Below are positions 6,471-15,900 of a DNA stretch of 20,627 nt, in pieces. Each line of letters begins with the position of its first letter. Within the stretch, counting starts at the first letter, position 1. The translations under genes and the position numbers were made by a program. Origin of the DNA: Candidatus Cloacimonas sp. SDB (GTDB taxonomy: Bacteria; Cloacimonadota; Cloacimonadia; Cloacimonadales; TCS61); contig LKUH01000502.1 in NCBI GenBank assembly GCA_001412425.1, positions 1 to 20,627 of the forward strand. Reading direction: 5' to 3'. A model generated the notes under the pieces. The model searched no databases. It had not been told where the DNA came from and saw nothing but the letters and a program-made list of their open reading frames with translations.

Positions 6471-9400
6471 TTATTTCATCATTATCATTTTCCGGGCTGC
6501 AATATAATCTGAAGTCTGCAGTTTATAAAAATAGATTCCAGTTGCAACTGCATTTCCGGAATCATCCCTGCCATCCCATTTAACCGAATGAGAGCCTGCT
6601 TTCAAAGTTTCAGCATGAAGTGTTTTAACCTTTTGACCTCTGATATTGTAGATTGAAACTTCTGTAAAATCTTCATTTTTTAAAATAAAATGAATAGTGG
6701 TAGTAGGATTAAAGGGGTTAGGATAATTCTTACCGAGAGATGAGATGAGATTTGGTGTATTATTATTGTTAGAACCTGTTGTCGGGTCAAATGCGCTGTT
6801 AGTCCTCTGCAGGTTTCTTTTGAAACTGGACCAGGCAATGCGTTCATTTGGAACAGGATTGAGGTAGTCAATAGCATAGTATCCATATTGGTTGGGAACA
6901 ACAATTTCAGCATCTCCATCACCGTCTAAATCTGCTATTGCCGCACTTACCTTTATTGCATTTTCTAGGTTTATGGGGAAATTTTCAGTTTCAACACCTG
7001 TAACATCATAAGAGTGCAGGTAGCCAAAATTATCTCCAAAAATTATCTCAAAAGTGCCATTTGCATCCATATCAGCCAGGATCGGTGTTGAATCTACCGA
7101 ATTTCCAACATCAATAGGAAAAACACCAATATCTGATCCGGTATTATCTACTACATAAATGTCTCCAGAATTAGATACTAATATGATATCATTATTGCCA
7201 TCAGCATCTATATCTGCAACAACAATACCCCCTTTGATCACGCAACCCAGATCACGGGAAAATAAAAGATCTCCATTATGTTCAAATGCCATAAGGGAAC
7301 CATTGGAAATGCCGACAATAACTTCGGGATCAGGATCGGAATCAATATTTGCCACTGTCGGACCCTGATAGGAATTGGAGCCAACGGCAACAGGCCATCC
7401 GGCAATATCACTACCTGTGGCAGAAGATATAGCATAAAGAGTTCCAGCTATTGAAGAAGCAATTAATTCCAGATATCCGTCACCATCCAGATCTGCTGCT
7501 GCAGGAGAAGAAAGGATCCCTGTTGAACTGAGATCGGAAGGGAAGTTATCATAATCTGTACCATCAGAATTGATGACAAATACTTGAGCTAAGGGAACAA
7601 AAGTGAATGCTACAATTTCCAGAGAACCATCATTGTCAACATCCACAATCATCGGATTGCCCCTTATCTGGCTTCCTGTATTATATGAAAATATGATGTT
7701 GCCTAAATTATTCACAGCAAAAATGTTTCCAGCTTCATTTGCAACAACCATATCCAGATTACCATCATCGTCAATATCGGCTACAGCAACTGCAGCACTA
7801 ATTATTCCGCCCAGTTCCAGTGGGAAAGGGGCATCTTCACTAGCATCTGGATTTAAAACATGCAGCATTCCGTTATAATCGCCGAAAATTGTTTCTCTCT
7901 GCCCGTCATTATCAATATCTACTAATGCAGCTGAAGAATTTGTGGCTCCACCCAGATAATAAGGCCATCCAGCTTGCGTATAACTGAGAGTGACGGTAAT
8001 TTCGTGAGTTACGGTATAAGGAAATTGACCATCGGGATTTGCCGTTATGGTTACTGTTAAGGGGATATCCTGCAAATTAGTATTTTCCGGAGTGATTATC
8101 TGCACCGGATCTGAATAATTCCAATGTGAACCAGCTTGATATATTATTGGTATATCATATATTTCGGAACCTCCGATAAAAGTGACTTCAGGCTCGCAAG
8201 TACTGAATGTAACTGTTACATCGTCAGCTTGAGCCCAGAGTCCTCCGGAAAACCAGTTATTCCAGATATTGATCTCAATATTACAAATTTCACCAGGATT
8301 AGGTTCGCCATCTCCATCGCCTTCAAATTCATAAAAATTCATACTTTCAATGGTGAGATTAGGGATAAGATCATACATGGCAGCCTGATAAGCATTAACA
8401 CGTCCCGTTCCCAGCAGACCATAATAATCGGGATTGATCTCATTTATGTCGTCAGTTGTCATTTCTATTCTTTCTTTCAACTGAAGCCCGCATAGATCAG
8501 GATGAACTGAAACTACCAATGCTGCCAGACCAGATACAATAGGCGAGGACATGGATGTTCCCTGATATGAAGCATACCCTGAGCCGCCAATAACGGTTGA
8601 TTTAATATTAACCCCCGGTGCACTTACGTCTATGGCAGTACCCCAGTTGGAAAAATAAGTTATTTCATCAGCCTGATCAGTTGCGGCAACACATAGAGCA
8701 TTTGTACAATCATTTGGATAAGATGGGTTTTGGTCATTACTCCAGGAATCATTTCCAGCAGATCCAATTACCATTGAACCGGCATCTGTTGCATAATTTA
8801 CGACATAATTCGCCGTTGCAGCATTACCCGGACCACCCCAGCTGCAATTGATAATGTTGGCTCCAGTATCAGCACAATAAATTATTCCATCATATCCGTT
8901 GGAAATAGTTGTTCCACCTACCGCTCCCCTGTGAGTGGAAACGAGTATCTTGGCTGTCATACTGGATCCCGAGACTCCTATTCCATTATCACCCACAGCA
9001 GCAGCACAACCTGCCACGTGTGTACCATGGTCATTTTCCGGATTGCTTTGATAGGACTGATTATTGTTGTAGTAGTAATTCCAGCCTATTACATCATCCA
9101 CTTCACCATTACCATCATCATCATATCCGTTCCCTCCGGATATTGCTCCGGTATCCCAGTTGATGGTCATTGTATTTCCACCATAAGTAGTGGAATTTAG
9201 TTCAGCTTCATTAACCCAGATGTTATCCAGCAGATCTTCGTGATTCCACATAACACCTGAATCCACAATTCCGATCAGGACATCTTCTGATCCTGTTGTC
9301 CAGTCCCATGCTTCAGGACATTCAATCTGTGGTAAATGCCATTGTTGTGGAAACTGAGGATCATCAGGAATATACCTGATCCTGTTAATTGCTTCGTATT

Positions 9401-9785
9401 CAGCGTAAATTATCTCCGAATTTTTGTTTAAGAGATCTAAAGCTAATTCGATTTCAGCATTGTCTTTCAGATGAATTCTGTAGATATTCTGCAGGTAAAC
9501 GCCATCCTGATTCCAGGCCAGATTTTTTACCGATTTAATAAATCGGGTTAGATCAACAATTTCAAGTTGCTCTGCCAGTTCATCAAAATCACTGTCCCCT
9601 GTTTTAATTAGTCCGTTGTTTATTTCAAAATTCAGTATGCCTTCATCATTTCCAATAAACTCCTTATCGAAACATGCAATTATTATGTTTGGATAAAAAT
9701 TTTCAGAATCAAAAGCTGCGATCTCTCCTGAAAGGGTAATGACGGTGATAAGAAACATTAACAGTAGATAAATCCCCCGTTTCAT
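6471..9785 (-). CDS. Secreted subtilisin-like (S8) protease with FG-GAP/VCBS-like repeats and C-terminal sorting domain
   Basis: This 1104-residue protein begins with a signal peptide (basic MKRG, hydrophobic core to about residue 20) and a propeptide-like region to about 145. The S8 domain (about 150-470) has a complete catalytic set: Asp175 in GIVDSGV, His253 in NDHGTHVAG, oxyanion Asn345 in SAGND, and Ser411 in GTSMSSP. A beta-sandwich-like linker (about 475-600) follows. Next come eight repeats of the form ADxDxDGxxEIV-GxxxGxLY, starting near residues 619, 665, 711, 761, 808, 854, 901 and 948; their DxDxDG loops should bind calcium and together probably form a beta-propeller. The C-terminus (about 1013-1104) is a FlgD-like sorting domain with NYPNPFNP and KMIMMK, typical of type IX cargo. 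The likely role is extracellular or surface protein degradation. The ATG at 9785 follows AAGGAG with a 6-nt spacer. Only about 29 nt separate the upstream terminator stem from the start, so no separate promoter is evident. Confidence 0.93.
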   Translation of the reverse strand: MKRGIYLLLMFLITVITLSGEIAAFDSENFYPNIIIACFDKEFIGNDEGILNFEINNGLIKTGDSDFDELAEQLEIVDLTRFIKSVKNLAWNQDGVYLQNIYRIHLKDNAEIELALDLLNKNSEIIYAEYEAINRIRYIPDDPQFPQQWHLPQIECPEAWDWTTGSEDVLIGIVDSGVMWNHEDLLDNIWVNEAELNSTTYGGNTMTINWDTGAISGGNGYDDDGNGEVDDVIGWNYYYNNNQSYQSNPENDHGTHVAGCAAAVGDNGIGVSGSSMTAKILVSTHRGAVGGTTISNGYDGIIYCADTGANIINCSWGGPGNAATANYVVNYATDAGSMVIGSAGNDSWSNDQNPSYPNDCTNALCVAATDQADEITYFSNWGTAIDVSAPGVNIKSTVIGGSGYASYQGTSMSSPIVSGLAALVVSVHPDLCGLQLKERIEMTTDDINEINPDYYGLLGTGRVNAYQAAMYDLIPNLTIESMNFYEFEGDGDGEPNPGEICNIEINIWNNWFSGGLWAQADDVTVTFSTCEPEVTFIGGSEIYDIPIIYQAGSHWNYSDPVQIITPENTNLQDIPLTVTITANPDGQFPYTVTHEITVTLSYTQAGWPYYLGGATNSSAALVDIDNDGQRETIFGDYNGMLHVLNPDASEDAPFPLELGGIISAAVAVADIDDDGNLDMVVANEAGNIFAVNNLGNIIFSYNTGSQIRGNPMIVDVDNDGSLEIVAFTFVPLAQVFVINSDGTDYDNFPSDLSSTGILSSPAAADLDGDGYLELIASSIAGTLYAISSATGSDIAGWPVAVGSNSYQGPTVANIDSDPDPEVIVGISNGSLMAFEHNGDLLFSRDLGCVIKGGIVVADIDADGNNDIILVSNSGDIYVVDNTGSDIGVFPIDVGNSVDSTPILADMDANGTFEIIFGDNFGYLHSYDVTGVETENFPINLENAIKVSAAIADLDGDGDAEIVVPNQYGYYAIDYLNPVPNERIAWSSFKRNLQRTNSAFDPTTGSNNNNTPNLISSLGKNYPNPFNPTTTIHFILKNEDFTEVSIYNIRGQKVKTLHAETLKAGSHSVKWDGRDDSGNAVATGIYFYKLQTSDYIAARKMIMMK

Positions 9786-9812
9786 TTAAAACTCCTTCTT
9801 TCTTTATTTGAT

Positions 9813-9847
9813 AAAAGGGAAGGCATGCAAAAATCATACCTTCCCTT
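9813..9847 (-). terminator. Stem-loop terminator between the 948-residue protein gene and the protease gene
   Basis: A 9-bp perfect stem (9815-9823 with 9839-9847, AAGGGAAGG/CCTTCCCTT) extends to about 12 of 13 pairs with a 7-nt loop. On the minus strand it ends in a short T tract (TTTT at 9816-9813, partly in the stem). It begins 16 nt after the upstream stop codon. The T tract is weak, so read-through into the protease gene is plausible. Confidence 0.75.
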
Positions 9848-9863
9848 CAGCAATTTTTGATAA

Positions 9864-12710
9864 TTATTTCAATAAGATCATTTTCTTACTGATTTTTTTG
9901 CGATCATTTTCTAAAGTGTAGAAATATAAACCGGATGTAACAGAATTGCCCTTAAGATCTGTTCCATCCCAGATTAAATTCATTTCTCCAGCTTCAAGAT
10001 AAGTATCTAACAATACGTTTACAAGCTGACCTTTTAAGTTATATACTTTTAAGGAAGTTTCACCTGCTTTGGGTAATGAGAATGAAATGTTGGTAACAGG
10101 ATTAAAGGGATTGGGATAATTTGATATTGTAATCCTGTTTTCCGGTATATCAGTATCATTACTGCCAACATTTACATCTTCAACAATAGCTCTGATCATA
10201 AGATTCCCTTCTGTGATCATCTCCCAGGAATCACTTGCATCTGTGTAAGAATTGCCGGACGTGTCAGTGTCTAGCCCTATAGACGAAGGACTTGATATTT
10301 CCAGAATTCCTATATAAAAATCACCATCGGCAAATTCTGCCTGACCAGATACAGGTATCATCAATGTGTTCCAGCCTGCTGCAATATTACCTGAAACAGC
10401 AAATTGAGTAATAAAATTAGCACCAGGCATACCACCATCACCATTATCGTCAAATATTCTGAAAATCATACTACCGACATTTAAATTTTCTACATAAAAT
10501 TGTACAAGTTTCACATTAACCGGTCCGTTATCGTAATCTGGTGAGTACCTAACTGCCATGTGTCTTCCCTGTCCACTATTATAACCATCTTCAGCTTCTC
10601 CGTCATCATAATATAGTGTTTCTTCATAATTGGAAAGTACATAAGTAGAAGCTTCGTTGGAAAAGGCAGAATCATAACCATCATAGATAGCTGTTACAAC
10701 ATAATGATTGAATTCTCCAGCAACACCTGTTGTATGGATATAGGAAGGCTCGTCACTTACATCAACTGTAGCAATAATTTCATAAGGATCCTCTGTTGCA
10801 GTATGCCATACATGGTAACCTTCAAGTTCTCTTGTCTGTGGTTTGGGAAGTTCATAAACCATACCGTCCTGTGCTGTTACCAGACCCTGAATAAGCCAGT
10901 TATAATCGAAATCGCCACTCAGATCAGAAAATCCGGTTCCCTGATTTATGTAAAGACCGGCAACAGATGGTCCGGCATCATATCCGGCTGAATAACCTCC
11001 CGGGTTAGCAGGTTCTACCTGATTGATATGGTATCCTATCCACATTGCTTCGCCAGCTTCAATAGTAACTGGTGTAGTAAGTTCTATTTCATTCCAATCG
11101 GTCGGAATAGGATTGGTTATATCTTCCTCTGCAACAAGTTCACCAGCAGCAGCTCCAGTCCATACTCGCACAGAATAACTGGAAGATGTGGAAGTTCCAG
11201 GCATAAATTTCACGGAGGTAATCTCACCTCCCACATAAGGCATCAGATCAGAGGCTGTAAATCTGCTTGCAACATCCCATTCACCAGCCGCAGTAAGACC
11301 AAGATAACCTTCCAGAACCCCGTTATCCCAGCCAATCCAACCTTCTTCTCCGCCCATTTCAGCGGGATCCCAGGTTAATTCAACATCATTATTAGGTAAA
11401 GTTGTAGCATTCAGATTTCCTGGAGCAGGACCAAGAAAAATAGTATTGTAAACTCTAAAATCATCAATGAACAATCCCGTGCCTACTCCGCCATCATCAT
11501 CACCATCCGTTATACATTTGAATTTAATCTGTACTGTTTCTCCAGCCCAGTCTGATATATCACAGGTACCACTCTGCCAGCCAAAAGTATTTAGAGCATA
11601 TTCTTCATCAATTAAAGTCCAGACAGAAGCAACTCCGCCGACACCAACACCGTTGAAGTTATAATGTAATCTAGTCCAGGCAATATCATTCGATCCCTTA
11701 ACATAAACATGATAAAGGTCTTCCAGAGTATTATCTCCATCTCCATCCGAATCGAGCATATCGCAATAAACCCAGTAATCGATATACATATCAACATCAA
11801 CTAAGTCGGGAAGTTCTATCTCCGGAGAGATCAGGTCATTTTCGAGATAATCCTGAACAGTACAGCGCATGGCATTTGTTCCACTATGTGGATTTGTTGT
11901 ATCTAATGCCCAGAAATTTCCTGAAATTTCACCAGCATAACCAGGTATCATTTCATCATCACCTGCCGCACCTTCACCATCACTGTAAAATATGTCAGCA
12001 ACATTAATATCATCAATTCTCAAACCAAACATATTAAGATCATCAGCTGTGTCATAAGCCGGATCAGAAGCAAAGGCAAACCTTATCTTTATATCTTGTC
12101 CAGCATAAGAAGAGAGATCGAATTCAGCATCCTGCCAGCCATTAGAAGTGTCACCCCAGCCAGGTATTCCAGGACCCTCATTAAATTCATAACCAAAACT
12201 ATACATGGAAGTTCCATTATATGCAGGTGTACCACTTATAACATTCCAGTTTGCTCCACCATCAGTTGAAATTCTTACATTACTGCCATCCCAGCCGTCA
12301 TATTCTCCTGTGCCACCTAGTTCTTCCACATTCCAGTTGACCTTAAAAGTCAAAGTTGGATTGCCTGTAGGCAGTGATAATTCGGGAGTATCAAGAATGA
12401 GATATCGATGACTTGTATAACCACCCAGAGTTTCATCTCCCATCCACCAGGAATTTCCTTCCCAGGCACCTACAGGGGAAAGATGCCAGTTTTCATTCCA
12501 GTCGTCCGGAGCAGTTGCATCAATAGTCTGCCATTCTCCCAGACCATCTTCAAAATCGTCTTCAAAGATTACATTTTCTTCATCTCTTGAAGAATTTGCC
12601 TTCATAATTGAATAAGGTGAATTTGAAACCTTATTGCTTAAAAAATCAGCTTCAGCAGATAAACTGATAATGAAGGTGAAAATAAAAGCTAAACTTATTA
12701 ACCTTTTCAT
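9864..12710 (-). CDS. Secreted modular protein with jelly-roll domains, a split FN3 module and C-terminal sorting domain
   Basis: This 948-residue protein has a signal peptide (MKRLISLAFIF...SLSAEA, about 1-21). Two MAM/choice-of-anchor-J-like beta-sandwiches follow (about 47-240 and 241-422), each ending in an IDD motif (RIDDINV, FIDDFRV). An FN3-like module begins at about 428 (GNLNAT...VELTW), is interrupted by a beta-domain (about 456-616), and resumes with LEGYHVWHTA...NHYVVTAIYDG (629-690). A further jelly-roll (about 696-846) resembles the inserted one (GWNTLMIP...FYIGI). The end (about 860-948) is a sorting domain with NYPNPFNP and KMILLK. No catalytic motif was recognised; adhesion, glycan binding or a structural surface role is inference. 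I chose the ATG at 12710 because AAGGAGGA lies 6 nt upstream and the signal peptide then starts correctly; the in-frame ATG at 12743 would add 11 residues and put the ribosome binding site inside the gene. Confidence 0.88.
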   Translation of the reverse strand: MKRLISLAFIFTFIISLSAEADFLSNKVSNSPYSIMKANSSRDEENVIFEDDFEDGLGEWQTIDATAPDDWNENWHLSPVGAWEGNSWWMGDETLGGYTSHRYLILDTPELSLPTGNPTLTFKVNWNVEELGGTGEYDGWDGSNVRISTDGGANWNVISGTPAYNGTSMYSFGYEFNEGPGIPGWGDTSNGWQDAEFDLSSYAGQDIKIRFAFASDPAYDTADDLNMFGLRIDDINVADIFYSDGEGAAGDDEMIPGYAGEISGNFWALDTTNPHSGTNAMRCTVQDYLENDLISPEIELPDLVDVDMYIDYWVYCDMLDSDGDGDNTLEDLYHVYVKGSNDIAWTRLHYNFNGVGVGGVASVWTLIDEEYALNTFGWQSGTCDISDWAGETVQIKFKCITDGDDDGGVGTGLFIDDFRVYNTIFLGPAPGNLNATTLPNNDVELTWDPAEMGGEEGWIGWDNGVLEGYLGLTAAGEWDVASRFTASDLMPYVGGEITSVKFMPGTSTSSSYSVRVWTGAAAGELVAEEDITNPIPTDWNEIELTTPVTIEAGEAMWIGYHINQVEPANPGGYSAGYDAGPSVAGLYINQGTGFSDLSGDFDYNWLIQGLVTAQDGMVYELPKPQTRELEGYHVWHTATEDPYEIIATVDVSDEPSYIHTTGVAGEFNHYVVTAIYDGYDSAFSNEASTYVLSNYEETLYYDDGEAEDGYNSGQGRHMAVRYSPDYDNGPVNVKLVQFYVENLNVGSMIFRIFDDNGDGGMPGANFITQFAVSGNIAAGWNTLMIPVSGQAEFADGDFYIGILEISSPSSIGLDTDTSGNSYTDASDSWEMITEGNLMIRAIVEDVNVGSNDTDIPENRITISNYPNPFNPVTNISFSLPKAGETSLKVYNLKGQLVNVLLDTYLEAGEMNLIWDGTDLKGNSVTSGLYFYTLENDRKKISKKMILLK

Positions 12711-12745
12711 ACTTATTCCTCCTTGCTTTTTGTTAACTGTCATGG

Positions 12746-12774
12746 TAAAAATATATGGTGATAATTTTTGTCAA
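12746..12774 (-). promoter_or_regulatory. Probable promoter of the 948-residue protein gene
   Basis: A perfect TTGACA lies at 12774-12769 on the minus strand, followed 15 nt later by TATTTTTA (12753-12746), or alternatively TATATTTT two bases earlier. It lies 36-64 nt before the chosen start and downstream of the terminator of the preceding gene. The layout matches the promoter before yggS. Confidence 0.45.
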
Positions 12775-12881
12775 ATAATTTATATGAAACCAAATATTAG
12801 AGTTTAAACAGTTAAACAATGAATATTAATATCTTTTTAATCTGATATTGCCTATAAAAATTATTATCAGGAAGTGGGAAT

Positions 12882-12919
12882 AAAAAAGCAGAACCCGCCA
12901 AAATGACGGGATCTGCTTT
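12882..12919 (-). terminator. Terminator of the 1776-residue protein gene
   Basis: Arms 12885-12897 and 12907-12919 pair at 12 of 13 positions with one A-A mismatch, around a 9-nt loop. On the minus strand the stem ends in a T run (12887-12882). It begins about 48 nt after the stop codon. The rest of 12711-12967 holds the promoter of the next gene and otherwise AT-rich sequence in which nothing else was recognised. Confidence 0.85.
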
Positions 12920-12967
12920 ACTTTCAATCGGCAAGCTTGAATGAAACTACTTGCTCGGATAAATCTG

Positions 12968-15900
12968 TTATTTCATCAAGATCATTTTCTTGGTGGAAGT
13001 ATAATTACCAGCTCTCATCTTGTAGAAATAGACACCACTGGAAACTTTCTTCTGATACTGGTCTGTACTATTCCAGGTCAGGGAATAATAACCTGCATCC
13101 ATCAGTTCGTTAACCAGGGTGGTAACTTTCTCTCCCTTAATATTGTAGATCTCAATATTAACTTCACTTTGTTCACACAGAGCAAAGTTGATTCTGGTGA
13201 TCGGGTTGAAGGGATTAGGATAATTGCCGGTAAGTTCTGTTACCAGCGGAATAGCAGTATTATTAGCATCAACATGATCTACTTCATCCTGATTAGAAGG
13301 AAGAGATTCATATTCATTATCGTAAACTGCTGTGGCATGATACAGATAAACTCCGGTGGGAACATTTAAGTCCATGAAGAAGGTTCCTGTAGCTGTACCA
13401 ACCTCTACATCATCACGATAGATCTTGTAACCCGTCAGGTTACGATCACGCGATAAGGCTGGAGCTGTCCAGGTACACATAACGTTGGAAGTGGCTGGAG
13501 CCATTGAAGTAGCGTTGAAGTTAGTCGGTGCCGGAAGCACTATGGTAACTTCGACAGCATCAGTAGGCTCTGATTCGCCATTATCGTATAAGGCGGTTAC
13601 CTGGTATTCATATACTCCGGCATCAAGGCCTGCATCCAGATATTCCAGCGTACCTTGTGCTACAAAATCAATCTCGTCTCCGTCACGGTAGATGTTGTAA
13701 CCCAGGAAAATACGTTCATCTTCTTCTTCAGCCAGATTAAAGGTTATATCCTGAGAAGCTTTTAATGATAATTTTTCCAGCTGAGGGCTTCTGACATTAT
13801 TAATAACCGGCTTGTTGAGTTTAGTGGATTTACTGAGAACTACTGGTTCTCTGCCGCCGCCTACAACAAAGGCAGCCAGATTCCAGTTGTAATCCAGATA
13901 ATTGGAAAGAGGTTCCCAGGCAGAGCCATCGAAACTTACCATATCTCCATAACCGGCAATGGCTGGACCAGGATCTGTTCCAGCTGGATGTAAACCTGGA
14001 TCATGAGTAGTTTCATAACCGAACCATAGGTTGGTAGAAGCATCAATTGTGAAGGGCTCATCCAGAGTAACTTCATTAAATTCTTCCACTGTGTATATTT
14101 CCACTACCTGAGTATAAGCCAGATCAGCATCTGGACCAGTCCAGATATAAAGAGTGAAATCAGCTTCATCATTGGGGAAGAACTCTATTCGCTCTATGGT
14201 TGCTCCATCGTAAGCAGTAAGATCTTCCGGATCCCATTGTGAAGCTACCCAGAAGGTTTGGGGTGTGTCGCCTGTTAAACCGATAGCATTAAAGTTATCA
14301 CCACTATCCCAACGAATCCATTCACCTGTTCCACTGGGTGCTTCCCAGGTTAAGTGTACATTGTTGTAATTCTGCACTTCGTAAGCCAGGTTGGAAGGAG
14401 GTATGATCGGTGCTGATAAAGCTGTAAATACATATTCGGCAATATTGGAAAGCCCATCATCGTAAACTGCCTGAACTCCTGCTGTATATGTATCTCCTGA
14501 GGTTAGATCGGCAAATTGATATTGTAAGTCAGTGATATCAGATGCCAATGGTGCATCATCCAGGAACACATTATATCCGGTAAGTTCACGGGCAGCAGAA
14601 TAAGGTTTGAAATCAATATCATCAAAATAAGCTAAGGGATCGCCACCAGAAGCGAAAATGTTCATTCCGCCCAGGGACAGAAGACCTGGTGTTCCAAAGG
14701 TACCCAGTGTCCATTGATATTCTACCATCATATCGCCATTAAACCAGAACTCAGCCCAGTCATTGTCCAGATCTACAACAATTTCTAAATCCATCCACTC
14801 ATCATGGTTATAGTCAAATACTGCTGCGGCGGCGGCACCGGCATCTGCTGTGGCAACACCGTCAGTCTCAAATACGATCTGGAAAGCCCATTCTTCGCCG
14901 GGAGTATTGGTCTTCTGCAGGTTGAAATAACCCGAATGTCCGTCGGGAATATACATGCTAAGTTCCATTGTATATGCGCCAACGGTATAATTATCCATGA
15001 TCAGAACAAGGTCGTTTGCGCCTTCTACCATAACTGACTGTGTACCACTGAGGGCATAATCATCAGAAACCATGGCATCTTCACCGGTTCCCGGTGCATT
15101 TGACCAGGTGGTCCATAAAGGTGATTGTAAAGCCAGGTAACTGTCAACAATGTAGGAATCGAAATCATCTTTGATTATGGAACCTCCGGGTGGTGCCCAG
15201 GTGAACAGCCAGGTGTAAGGATCTACAAAAAGATCTTCCGGTGCGTCAGGTGCAGCAGGAAGAAGTGCAAAATCAACAATAGAATTTTCACCTTCAACTA
15301 TAGTAACTTCTACAGGACCGGCAGGCTCATAATCTGTGGCGCTGCAATAAACATTATAAGTACCCGACAGCATATTTTCAATAAGATAAGTTCCGTCTCC
15401 AAAAGTGGTAGTATTATAATCACCGGCAACTACCATTGCACCTTCAATTGGAAGATCTGTCTCGAAATCAGTAACTGTTCCACTAAGTGATCCCATGAGT
15501 ATAGGTTCACCGACATAGATATTATCAACATACCAGAAGTTGATATTATAAGCATCTTCTCCAAAAGCATCAACTCTTACCTTAATTATGTTGCCTGCTG
15601 CATAGTCAGTAATATCAACTGCTTCATTAAGGAAACCAAAGCTGTCGTCAACATTATCGAAAAGTGCAACCTGATACCAGGCATCACCATCCCACACTTC
15701 TAAAGCCATCTGTTCCAGTGTGGCGGAAGAATAGTTATTGAGAGAAATGTCGAATCTTAACTCAACTTCTGTCAAAGCACTACAATCGACATAGTGACTG
15801 GTAAGTGTTTCAGAATAATCTGTTCCGGAAAACCAGTTAAATCTTGCACTTGGAGCAGGATTTCCGGTAGTAGTATTTACTGACCAATGGGTTCCCAGAA

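Noticed and set aside
6711..9000. Possible DNA tandem repeat array in the protease gene
   Set aside because: The periodicity is protein-level (eight FG-GAP-like repeats); the DNA copies are too diverged to be a nucleotide repeat array, and no CRISPR-like spacing exists.
8136..9200. Plus-strand ORFs of 77-119 codons, some His-rich
   Set aside because: They are antisense to the protease catalytic domain; the His-rich look comes from the reverse of Asp/Gly/Asn-rich coding sequence.
12710..12743. ATG at 12743 as the start of the 948-residue protein
   Set aside because: It adds 11 residues before a normal signal peptide and contains the AAGGAGGA that serves the ATG at 12710.
12941..13369. Plus-strand ORF of 142 codons
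   Set aside because: It lies opposite the sorting domain and last FN3 of the giant protein, has no recognisable domain, and its low-complexity composition is that of an antisense shadow.
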